NCBI GenBank assembly: GCA_026545225.1 | Contig: CM048853.1 | Span: 21,271,755-21,335,754, forward strand | Source of the DNA: Cornus controversa | Taxonomy: Eukaryota; Streptophyta; Magnoliopsida; Cornales; Cornaceae | Reading direction: 5' to 3' | DNA length: 64,000 bases | In this document: piece after piece, positions 34,626 through 46,500 of the stretch | How the letters are laid out: the number at the start of each line of letters is the position of its first letter | Numbering within the stretch: the first letter of the stretch is position 1 | The notes under the pieces: model-generated | Seen by the model: only the letters and a program-made list of their open reading frames with translations | Databases searched by the model: none | Told to the model about the DNA's origin: nothing | Program-made: the position numbers and the translations under genes

Positions 34626-35445
34626 GGGAGGCGATATTCGCACTCCACTTTTCTACAATTGCACTCCATTTGTCTTTTTATTTAAAATAAAATGACAAGA
34701 AGGTCTCTAAACTTATTAATTCATCATCCATTTCTTTATAATACCATATCTACCCTTTATACTGTAAACTTTAACTCTTTTTACTTTGTTTAGTACTCTT
34801 TTTGGGGTTCTGACTAAATGAGAACATTTTTCCAGGCTACTTTTTTTTTTTATCCTAGCAAAAGAGATAATGGGTACTCTAATTATTTTTTGGGTATTGT
34901 CAAAATTAAGAGAGAATTTATTCAACAGAGGGACTTTTTTTGGGTCCTTGTTTTTTTTTTTTTTTTGCATACCATACGTTTTCAGTATTGCCAAAGGAGA
35001 TAACTTATTCAACAAATATAACATTTTTTTAGGTTTTTTTTTTTTTTTTTTTGCGCAGTATACTTTTTTTTGGGTCTTATAGATCCTAGTAAGTAAATTC
35101 GCGAATGACACGCGTACGTAGGCTCTTTTTTAGGAAAATGCTTCCATTTTTCATTCACTCCTAAAAGATACGGTAAAATACGCGTACTTTTTTTTTTTGT
35201 TCTTGTCAAAAGAGAAATAAAAGTATTTTTTGAGTCTTTTTGTTTTGGGTAATTTTTTTTGTTTTTTGATCTCTCAAAAAAGATCGAAAAATTATAAGGA
35301 TTGAAGATAGGGAGGGGATATTAGAAAGGATAGTTGTGTAAATGGAAAAAAATAATCATTCACTTGTGAAATTAAGGTTAAAAATGTCATTTTCTTTAAG
35401 ATGAGAGTGCAAACATACAAAAGGGGAGTGCGAATATCGCCTCCC
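34626..35445. mobile_element. Mutator-like element with GGGAGGCGATATTCGCACTC ends
   Basis: An 820-bp element has terminal inverted repeats that begin GGGAGGCGATATTCGCACTC at both ends, with similarity reaching about 50 bp inward. The flanks TATCTTTT and TATTTTTT (34618-34625, 35446-35453) look like an 8- to 9-bp target duplication with one change. The interior is rich in poly-T tracts with the recurring phrase TTTTTTGGGT. No protein is encoded. Confidence 0.82.
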
Positions 35446-35453
35446 TATTTTTT

Positions 35454-36052
35454 TATTAAGTTTCTTGACACTTAGTAAAACTCATTTAGCATATCACAAA
35501 TGCTTTACAAATAAACAAAAATGGAGTCATGTCACCTACTGCCACACACCGCAAAAGCATAGTCCACACCAGAGGATCAAAGCTCCAAATGTAAAACAAT
35601 GGTAAAGAACTCAAAATAATATTTTATTTTTTTTCCAATGGATAATAAAAGTAATAAATTAATATTATCTCTTCTAAAAGATGAGAAAGTCTAATAAAAT
35701 GATATTAAAAATAAAGAGTAACTTTTCAAAATTTCAGTTTTATCAATTCTTTTCCTCTGTCTAATATTTCTTTTACCAAGTTTCTTTCTCCAAAATTTCA
35801 CACTTAATTGTCACTATTTGATCAGGAATAAATAAATTTTTTTCTTCTAAAAATGATATATTTATAAATATATCTAAACTTATAGAGAGAAAAACAGTTT
35901 ATATAAGTGAAAATTTAAATTCAATGCACTTAATTTGTCATTTCAACACATTCAACAAATTAGAATTCATCTTTTTTTAATAATAATAATTTGCTGAACT
36001 AAAAAAATAAAGTTTTTTTGTGTCTGAGTGTGCGTGCGTGCGTGTGTGATGG
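35454..36052. other. no supported gene
   Basis: AT-rich DNA with weak similarity at 35700-36000 to the triplicated segment at 30.9-34.6 kb. Confidence 0.4.
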
Positions 36053-36061
36053 ATTTAAGTA

Positions 36062-36314
36062 GGGTAAAATACAGTGACCTCTCTTCAAATTTGGTCTAAT
36101 TACACACGGATGCTATGTTTGTAAAATAGTTACACTCACCTCCCTTCAACACGTTAAAATGACCATTATGCCCTCATTATTTGGAAATGATTGAAATAGA
36201 TTGGAAGACATTTTAATCAATATTTGGACAAAAGGGAGGTGAGTGTAACTTTTTTACAAACATAACATGTGTGTAATTAGGGCAAAGTACAAGGGAGGTC
36301 AATGTATTTTACCC
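36062..36314. mobile_element. foldback MITE with 9-bp target duplication
   Basis: A 253-bp element has inverted arms of about 85 bp. The left end GGGTAAAATACAGTGACC mirrors the right end GGTCAATGTATTTTACCC, and the inner blocks with GTTACACTCACCTCCC pair as well. Perfect 9-bp repeats ATTTAAGTA flank it (36053-36061, 36315-36323), as for Mutator-like MITEs. Confidence 0.94.
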
Positions 36315-36323
36315 ATTTAAGTA

Positions 36324-37326
36324 TGTGAAGAAAAAGATTTAAATATGTGAATTTGAATTTAAGTGTTTGGACATGAAGATTTAAATATGTAAAATTTAGA
36401 TTTAAGGGTAGTGAGGGTAGGTTTAAAAGTGGTGGCATCTTGATTAAATGTGTTGAATTTTTTTTTTAATTGGATGGTTTCAAAATTTTGAAGGTATAAG
36501 GGCGGTGAAATGTGAATTTAAGGGCTGTGAATTGTGGATTTAAAAGTGGTGAAATCTAGATCAAGTGTGTTGAAAAAAAAAATCTACTTGCATGAATTCA
36601 AACTTTTGTAAGTATAAGAGTGATGAAATATCAATTTAAGGGTAAAAAACAAGGAGAAATATGCATAGTTGTGTTGATCAAGGGAGAGTAGTGAACTAAT
36701 TGGTATGTTTAAGCGTTTTTTATTTCAAGCTTAGAGTAAGTTTGGAAGTGTTCGAAAGCAAAGTGCGAATTGCTCATCGTGAGACATGACTAAACGAACT
36801 TGGTTTAGACATCAATTGGGTCATACAAGCGAGTGTCTTTGAGAGGAAACTTTGCATATGTTTCAGTTGTCTTTATGCAAATTATTTCTGAAGTTAAACA
36901 ATGAAATCGAAAACATGTCACTATAACACCAAAAAAAAAAAAAAAACCTTCATGATAACTGATAAACAGACTTAAACATATATTTATAGCATAGCATGTT
37001 ACAAACAGCTTATTATATACTTTCCTACAATACATAATACACTCGGAGCATTCCATTTGAGAACCTAAGTGATACACAGATTTATCCATGGGTTGCTGAA
37101 CTAAACCAGATGGTTTTAGGATTGAGAAATCGGCTTATAAATGCGCAGTAGAAGATGGGAGTGTCATGTACAAGATGGAGTTCAAGAATATGTCTACCAA
37201 GAGTAAATCCACAAAAGTGCATGGTCCTATCCAAATCATAGTGGCTGCTGGCGGCGGTGACGATGAATTCAGCATCAGGACTTGCAAAAATTACCCCTTT
37301 CCGCGTTGTGTAAAATACCAAAATGA
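36324..37326 (-). other. MED15 3' flank and probable 3' UTR
   Basis: This is the sequence downstream of the MED15 stop codon on the minus strand. The first few hundred bases (37326 to about 36800) should be the 3' UTR, but no convincing AATAAA-type signal was found. From about 36330 to 36650 a loosely repeated phrase, GTGGTGAAAT / TGTGTTGAA, occurs several times. Confidence 0.4.
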
Positions 37327-37534
37327 TCACGCAGCACTCATGCAGTTCTCCCAAGTCCCATATTTTGAACTGAAGCACCCTCCACCTCTCTGTTGCGCGT
37401 ATTCTGAAATAACTGTGCGTGCACAAACATCCCAAGTCTTTGCTATGTCCACGAGTGACATCGGTTGTGAAAGGCTTCGGAGGGATATGCTAAACTTTGA
37501 CTTTGTCTTCAGCGACAGATCTTCGTACTCCTTA
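37327..37534 (-). CDS. MED15: MED15 terminal coding exon
   Basis: This 208-bp last coding exon starts after acceptor GTTACAG and encodes [20 protein letters not shown], then [20 protein letters not shown], and ends [14 protein letters not shown] and a TGA stop at 37329-37327. These are the conserved C-terminal residues of plant MED15A. The bases below 37327 should hold the 3' UTR; no clear polyadenylation signal was identified. Confidence 0.92.
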
Positions 37535-40500
37535 CTGTAACACCCAATTGTCCAATGCAATTAAATCAGAGAGAAACAAAAAAAAAAACTCATTAATGTT
37601 TGGGTGCAACCATAAATTTTTTTATAGAAAGGCGAAAGTTTTGACATATTAGGGTTGATAATCTCAATTCTTCATGATCCCTCATGAAGTACATGCGTAT
37701 AATCTTTCAGACAACCAAGGGAGAGAAAATAATTAGAAATTTGTTTGATGCTACAAGTTTGCCAGGCAAAATGCCTTAGAGGCTCCTTGACAATCAACTA
37801 GAGGAGTGTATAGACTCATGTACAAAGAATGCAAGGTTATCTGTGAGAAAACACTGCATTGCAATATAGGTTGACAGTCTCAACATGTACATTAAAAGAC
37901 AATCAAGAAATAGAAAGGAGACTGTAAGCTGTAAGCCCAAAAACTAGGTACTGAAGCTACAATATAGAATTATAAAAAATTAAGATGCTAAAATAAACAA
38001 CATTGAAATAATATGGACTTCAGAAGATGAATTTAATATAATATGAAATTAGATGGTCAGAATTGTTAATAGTACAGTGATTATTGGATAATGAAAAAAT
38101 AAAAGAAGAGGATTGTTATCTAAGAAAACATGGTGGTGGAATGAGAATGTCCAAGCCACAATAAATATGAAAAGGGAGTGTTACAAACTTTTCCATAAAA
38201 CAAGAAATGAATAAACCTTTGAAAATACAACTATGCATATAGGAAAGTAAAAAAAAAATAGTAAAAGAAGTTAAGTATGGAGCATATGAAGATATTTATT
38301 TTAAATTACGTACAAAGGAACGGGATTAATAATATATACAAACTAGCTAAGTTAGGGGAGAGGAAAACTAGAGATTTTACAATATTAACGCATCAAGAGT
38401 GATGATATAAGGATTTTAGTGAAAGATGATGAAAATAAAAAAAGGTGGAAAAATTACTTTGAGACGTTAAATGATAATCATATAAGAAACTTAATGTTAG
38501 AAGAACATAGTATCTTTATGGAGATTAGAGAACAATTTTATAATTTTTTTTCAGAAATGAAGTTTGTGAAGTAACAAATACATTGAACAAGATGAAAATA
38601 ACAAAGGCTTCAGGACTTGGATGGCATTCCTATTGAGACTAAAAAGTGTTAAGGCGATGATGACTTGTCTTGGCTATCAAAATTATCAAATAAGATAATA
38701 ACTAGGACAGGGGTTATTACAATCAGGATCCTAAATTGGATTGATTAGGAGGTCTATAGGATTGGAACATAGTAGGATTAGATAAAGGAACGTAAGATCC
38801 TACAAAATTGAGGAAAAAAGAAAACACAACATAAGGATTCTAAATATACATAGAAATTTGGGGATAAATTATGAAAGCAATTAAGATGCAAAACCATAGA
38901 GTTGGAAATTCAATTTGGATTTATAACCAGGGATGGAAACGGACCGGGTTTGGGATGGGTTTGGCTGAACCCTACCCCACCCCATTAACAAATATATAAT
39001 CCCATCCCCGTTAAAAACCCGCCTCAGGTATTTGCACAATTTCCCATCCCTGTCCCGTGAATGAGTCTAAGAACCCATTTCTGCCCCGTAACAATCCGTT
39101 TTCACAACTGCCAAAGGAGATGATAAACTATGAACATGAAACCTCAACTTCTTTCCAATTGCAAACATAATGTATAGACAGATTATTTACAAGAGACATT
39201 AAATTTTGTGATTTGAGAGAAGCATAAAAAAGTATATATATAGATATACATATAGAAAAGAAACCCTAGATATATATGTGTGTATATATATATATATATA
39301 TAGAAAGAGGATTCTGATTGGAGAGTTTTCTAGTGATCGAAAGGATGATCGGTGATATCACGATCTGATCTATGGTATGATATTATATACATATAGAGAG
39401 AGAGGGAGAGCGGAGAAGATTTCTCCATAGATATTAGATACAAATAAATATATATAGAGAGTATCACGTCAAAATGGCATGGACAAAATAGTTGATCGGA
39501 GGAGTATGGCCGACAGTTGCTTGGGAAAGTGGGAGTGGGGAGGGGTGGCAATTGGTACGAGACAGTAATGGAACACAATACAAACCCTAAGTTCAGAGCA
39601 GAGAACTCTCTAGAGAAATATTATGTATATATAGTATATATATATACAAGGGTGTTTGAGGAATGCAAATTTAAAATGAGAGTATACATGTATATAATCA
39701 GGGCAGGCCAGGTTACCTATATCTCCGTCCCAGCCCTGAACCTGGTTCAGGTTGAACATTATAATCCCATACCCGCCCCTAATTCATTTAATGGCATACC
39801 AACTCCATCCCATTAGGAGCGGGGTGGGGCGGAACGCCGGGGTAGACCAAATTGCCACCCCTATTTATAATAGTGAGGTCAACTATAGAAGTTATTTAGT
39901 AAGGAGGCTAATTGAAAGATACAGAGAAGAATTTTTTTGGTATATTTCTTTTGTAGATTTGGAGAAAATTTTAGAGTCCTTAGGTAGCATAAAAGGATGG
40001 GTTTCAGAAAAGGAGTTAAAAATTGAGGTCGTGACCTAATAAAAGACATACATAATAAACTGTGACTATAAGAACAAATGTGGGAGAAACAAATGAATTT
40101 TCAATTACTATAAGCTTATAAAAGGACCAACACAAAGTACACATCTTTTTGCCTAATTATGAAAAACAAAGCACATTTAAGATCAAGTTCCATAGTGTAT
40201 GCTATTTGTAACTTGTATCACTTCATTTGACTAAATTAGAGTAGGGATAGATGCTAAAATTAAAGGTTCGAAAAACTTCGAAATCAAGAGGCTTTCCAAC
40301 AAGTGCGACTAAAATTGGATATATATATATTGTAATTTTGTTAAAAGTATAAATACAAGTGAAGATGTAGTGAAGATCGAGGTAACCAAGAGTCAAAAGA
40401 TACTAAAAAAGCAAACATTTTTGTTACCTAATCTTGATTATGCCCAAAGAGGGAGAAGTTAGAGATGGAGTTAATAATAAAAATAAAGCAAGATGGTTAA

Positions 40501-43500
40501 ACAAAGGAGTACTTCTGCCATATTGTGTGACCAACGTATACATTTAAAATTTAAAGGTAAATTCTACAAAACAAACATTAGACCAGCTATAAATGCTAAA
40601 TAACAAGAGATATATAGAATGATAATAAATGTGTATGGAAATATTATAAAATTAGAAATGAGCACAATCATGAGATGGTTAAAGCAGCACCAATTGTAGA
40701 TAAAATGATAGAATGTCAACAAAGGTTGTTTGGCCATGCATGATGATGCTTAATAATTGCACTAATGAGGGGGAAATGACCTTAGTTCTTATTGAGGGTA
40801 ATGCTGAGAGAAGGGGAAAATAAAAACTAACATGAAATGACACACAATATTGTGTGGTTCAATTGATTTTATAGACATAAAGCAGAATGACAAAATAAAA
40901 TTCAATAACGGATCCCAAATAGTTGAGAAAAGACATTTAGAGTTGAGTAGAGTTGATTCATGACTTTTCATATTATTGGCAAAACCGAACTGTGGTCATT
41001 GAATTATTTATAGGAAACACTATTTTCAAGCTATGTTACATGGACTCTGGTAAATGCATTGTGTGCTGCTATGTGTCTTGGTGTCGAAAATAACAAATCT
41101 CTAAATCGAAGGAAACAAGGGCACTATTAAATATTCCAAAAAAAAAATTTCTTTTTACTTTCAAGAGTAAAAGTAACGTTTTATTAATATAGTGTTCAAC
41201 ATAGAAATTGTACTCGTTTTAAAGCAACAATGTAACAAAATTGAATTATAGGATGTGTTCTGTAGATGCTCCCATAACCATATCAGATGTTGTGTGTCCG
41301 ATGGTACTTCACATACTTTTGAAGATTCCATGCAACATACTTTTTAACTATACATCTTGGTTCCTCATTTTGAGGCATCCATGAGAATTTAATGCCATTA
41401 AACTAATTTGAAAATACAAATATAACATCTTGGTTTGGATTTGGAAATTTCTGACATCTTAATATATATATTTTTGGCACTAATTTAAATATTACAATTT
41501 GTGAAGGTTTTAATTCTTGTGGGATATCAATTACACAGCGTTTTATCAATTTCTATTTTCAGTAACAATCCCACAGCACTCAGTTCCTAAATTTTATAAT
41601 TAGCAGTACATTAGTTCTTTAAATTAATGTTATAGAATTCCAATGTGATTAAGTGAAACTTTAATCATATAGGCCTAGCAATGTATATTATTAAAGGGCT
41701 TGATTGAAAGAATTCTTGTCCATTATAGTTAGAAGCGAAGTTTCAACTTTCAGCCTTCAGGAACTTGTCCTTAAAAATTCTGGTAGCTCTTCCATAAATA
41801 TCCTTTGAAAACATACTATAGAATCAAATGGCTTAACAAGAAAGATGGAAACACACAAGAAAAAGAAGCAATAAATTTCGTCAAAGTACCTAAATCTGAA
41901 ATAGAAACTGAATTTCCATTGATAAAGTCACACGGATGCTAAAGGCAATTGCTATTAAAATCACTCACCTTTCTTCTTTTGCCATTTTTTGGTTCAGGAA
42001 GAACTACAAAATTAAGAAATGGCTACAGATTTGGTGCACAACCAAAAATGGATGAGCACATATCCTGCAAATTTTAAGAAATAGAAAGACAATATTTATT
42101 GGAATACGTGAGTCATCAGCTCGCGTTGACTACGCCCTTTGTACACACCGCCCAACTTATCAAAAAATAAATAAATATTTATTGTAAAAATGTAAATTCA
42201 AGCATATTGATTTTCTAAAACCTATTGAATTTAGGTTATGAATGTATGGTACTAAATTTCTCTGAAAACTCACAATAGCAATAATTTGATACCAACCAGT
42301 TACAAGAACTACACAATGCATGAGATTAGTAAAAGAACATAAAGAATAATGAAATTATTTCTAAATCATATATTTGGGAATATAATTATCACTAACTAAA
42401 ATTTAGGATAGTTAGGATTATGAGTCAAGTAATTACAATTTCCTAGTCAAAACATGGATTGCAGTGTGTGTCAAAGTGTCATGAGTCAGTTCTCTAAAAT
42501 CATTGAAGATTATGGAGACGAAGATCTGCAAAGAACATGATGCAAAATTAGCAAGACTCGGTCACATAATTTTCTAAACCAGATTTTTGGTTAGCTAAAA
42601 ATAATTTTCTAAACTTTTTTTTCCAAAATTAGAAATTTGAATTGATGGTTTCACAAAGTTTTTCAGAATTAAGTTTTACTTAAAAAACAATGAAACTTGA
42701 TCTATAGGTGGATCAATTAACGGCACTCCAGAAAGCCTCCATTGATAGGTGGATTGATTGAAAGTTTTCCAGAAAATTTGTTTTAAAATCCAGCAAGCCT
42801 CGATTGAAGGCTTGACTGGTCAGGGAGTTCCCAGAAGGTGTGGATCGAAGTGTCGATGGATCAATCATGCACAAGGTTATTTTAAGAAACTCTATCAAAT
42901 TAGACTATTAAAAGAATTGAACTTACCATACTACATGGGTCTTCTATATTGGCTATAAATAAGGGGTTATAGACAGTTTAGGCTCACCAATTGAATCTCT
43001 ATAAATTCTAGAGAGAGATTCCTTATTTTAGAGAGAGAGAAAAACCTTGTTTCTCAATCTAATGTTTCCAAGAGTTTGACCATCATATGTGATTGAGAGC
43101 TGTACAACAAAGAGATCATGAGAATCTAAAAAGAGCAAGTAAGACTAAGGCCCCTATGAATTAGTTCCAAGAAAGCGTCCATTCACAGAGGTGGTTTTAG
43201 TTTTCATAGTTGCAATAATTTCTTTCTTTAATCAAGATAGGGTTGGTGTTTTGTGTACATTAGTACAAGATAAAAAAGAATGCTTTGCATTCCAAGTGAG
43301 ATGCCTAAGATAAAAGGAATGAGGGGAAGAATCGACAAGGAATCTATTACATAAAATCGTGAATGAAAAAGCATGACGAGAATTCCTGAACTTGAGATAA
43401 CTGATGGATACAAGGGCAGAAGGATGGAATAAGCCATGGAGAAGAAGAATGCATGAGGAGCGGATCTGTTAAATGGGTGGACAACCTGGAGATTCGAGTG

Positions 43501-46500
43501 GAGAGTTTGGTCTGCCTGTGTCAAGAGGTAACTAGAAAATTCTAGGGTCAAAATCCAGTAACCTGGTTGTACTATCTCTTTCTCATAGTGGATTGCTGGA
43601 CAAGTTCCCATGGGTTTTCCCTGTTTAGGGTTTTCACTTAAAAAACAATCTTGTCTATGCTCTCTATTTATTTTCTATATGTTGATTGATTGTATGGATG
43701 AATAATGTTAACAACTAAATCGAATTGAGTACCCATAAGACCTATTCACTCCCCCTAGGTCAAATTAGTCGTAGTCTTGGGTAACGATCCCCGTAGACTT
43801 CTCAGGGACAATAATGGGAACATATAGAGGAGAAATGTCACTAGCGTTATTAAAATTTACCACTAAACATGAAACAGATACCTACCTTAACTAAAAAGAA
43901 TTCAAAATTGAAACAAATTATATAGGTGATAGCATTATAGTGATTACTAATTGTTTTGACAGATAGAATGATAGGTATTTCTAGTATATATAGCACAAAA
44001 TGGATACAAATTCACACACCCATATAGTGAAATGTGAAGGTTAAAAGATATTCACCATGCATCTTAATTTAGCATTAACCATATTGTTGCTAAACTTTAA
44101 TTCTAACATAGGACACAGTAGGTGCTATGATATTTAATAGGGGAAAATACAATAATATATATGTACAAATAAGTAATGGAACTATTGTTATCATTAGTTA
44201 ATATCACTGGGGGAAATGAAATAGAACATAACAGATACCATGGGATAATTTAAACAGAAAAGATGAAATTTAAATGTAAAATTTGCTTTAAAAAATGGGA
44301 GAAAATATGAAAGCACATTGTCACGGATGTATAGATGTGTTCTGTCCTACATCAGGTGTGTACTAGGGGTGGTATTGGAAAAAATCCCACAAATTAACTA
44401 GTTGTTTTGGGTGTGGAAGAGGCCCATTGTGATAGTGGTATCAGAACCAACTTGGTAGGTGATCTTGGGGTTAACAAAAGAACATGGGGAACCCCGTATG
44501 TGACTAGTTCTTTTGAGTGTGTAACTATCCCATTGTTGCGTAGCTGTGTGCTGTCCCACATTGGGTGTGCACTGGGTGGTTTTGGGGTTAATAAATGGGT
44601 GGTGCAGCGAACCCCATAATGTGACTAGTCCTTTTGGGTGTGGAACCAGCCAATTGTGACAACATGCTCAAAAAGTTGAGAAGAATATACAAGAAAGCCA
44701 AAATTCAATGTTTCCTTACCTAGTTTCGATCAGGAACTTGTCTAAAAGTATTGGGGAGCAATTAGGATAATTTGTGGGAACAAGCAATCGTAAGGGCTGA
44801 ATAGGAGACTGCACAGCAATAAAACACAAAGTAAATACAACGAGGGAAAGGATAGAGCAATTAGGAGATAAATGGCACTTAGATTAAAGCGTTTAAAACT
44901 TACCATTTGTGCAGAAGCATACTGTGACTTTAAGTTTGGACCGAGAGCCACGGCACTGAAAGAGCACTTAACAATGGTTCCTTCACCACCTTCAGTAGCA
45001 GCTGCTGCAGCAGTTAGATCAACATCTTCATCACTGATATCCACAACTGTATCTATAAGTTGCTGATTGATCTCCCTTATTTCTTCCAAAAGGGCATGGT
45101 TAGCCTACAACAGGTGAGACATTATTTCTTTACACTGAAGAATCCAAATGGCAGTGTGCCTCAAAGTTAACGGTTCTAGATCGAAATCAATTCATATTTA
45201 CAAGTTCTCAGTCACCAAAAAAAAAAAAAGGAAAAAAAAAAGAAAAATATACACATATACACAAAAAAGGGGAAAAGGAGACAGAGAGAAAGACATGTTC
45301 ACATTTAACCAAGATAATGGACGAAGATTTCTCATACCTAGCACTGAAGCTACTAAGAAAGACATGCTGCACAACTTAAATTTAATTGCCATATGATTGC
45401 AGTAAACCAATGAGCTTTGCCATAAAAAAACACTTTCAAATGGACTCTCTCTCTCTCTCTCTCTCTTATGAGGACTGCAGCAGCATGTTTTCTAATTATA
45501 TACACACACACACACCCCAATGGTACCAACAAGCATAATGAAATATTCTCTGGACATAGTTCAGTCTTTGAGGGTGTTACTGTGGCTAGACAGCATCTAG
45601 GCATAGTTCAGAAACAATTGGCAGCTGAACCCATGAATAATGCTCTCATATCCAAGGAAAATGAAGCCAGAGCTCTAGAAGCTGCTTTTAGTAATGAGGA
45701 GGTTGTCCTGGCTCAGAAAGCTAGGATTATATGGCTGAAGGAGCAGGATAGGAACTTGCTCTTTTATCAGAAGATTAAGTAGCACAGAAACACTAATTCC
45801 ATCCCTGTTTTGCAGGATCTGCAGGATTCTTTCCTACCAATACTATTAAGCATTGATAGTGGAATATTATCACTCTCTTCAAAGGTCATTTACAGAGGGA
45901 GAACTCCATTTGCAGCCTGTCAAAAGGACTTTATCTATGGAAGAGGCTGAAGGTTTGGAAGCTCCAGTCAGTTAAGAAGTCAAGCAGCCATATTTCTATA
46001 GGAGTTGACAAGGCCCCCAACAGTACTGGAATACAGTTGGTGGTGATGTGGTAGAGGCGGCTAGAAACTTTCTTGATTCCTCTCACTTGAGTAAGGGCTC
46101 TAATTGTTCTTTCATTACACTTGTTTCTAAGAAGAAGCACCATGATCTCTGAATTCGGACCTATATTACTATGTAATGTTATATATAAGGTCATATTGAA
46201 ACTGTTATCTCAGAGATTAAGTTCCATTTTGGATAAAATTGTTGGGAAGGAGCTGAATGCTTTTGCCAAGGGGAGGAAAATTCAGGATAATACTATAATT
46301 GCTCATTAACTGTTAAGGGGTTTTGGTCACAAACATGCTAAACCAACAATGGCTTGGAAGGTAGACTTGCAAAAAGCATATGACTATGTGCAGCTATGAA
46401 GCACGGATACTTCCCCGGAGGCGCCGTGGCCGTATCGGATACGTATCCGATACGAATACGGCCAGGATACGGCCGGACACGTATCGGATACTCCCGGGAA

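Noticed and set aside
34716-35111. 131-codon Lys-rich open frame on the minus strand
   Set aside because: It is a translation of poly-A/poly-T tracts inside the Mutator-like element.
37082-37540. Open frames of more than 110 codons on both strands over the MED15 last exon
   Set aside because: They are shadow frames; the spliced MED15 frame explains the region and carries the conserved residues.
41000-42090. Possible extra MED15 exon in the 7.2 kb intron
   Set aside because: The split AG|T serine codon joins 44720 to 37534 exactly and the conserved protein sequence is continuous across it.
45445-45510. Regulatory (CT)n and (CA)n tracts near a MED15 exon
   Set aside because: They are simple microsatellites in an intron, and nothing supports a specific function.
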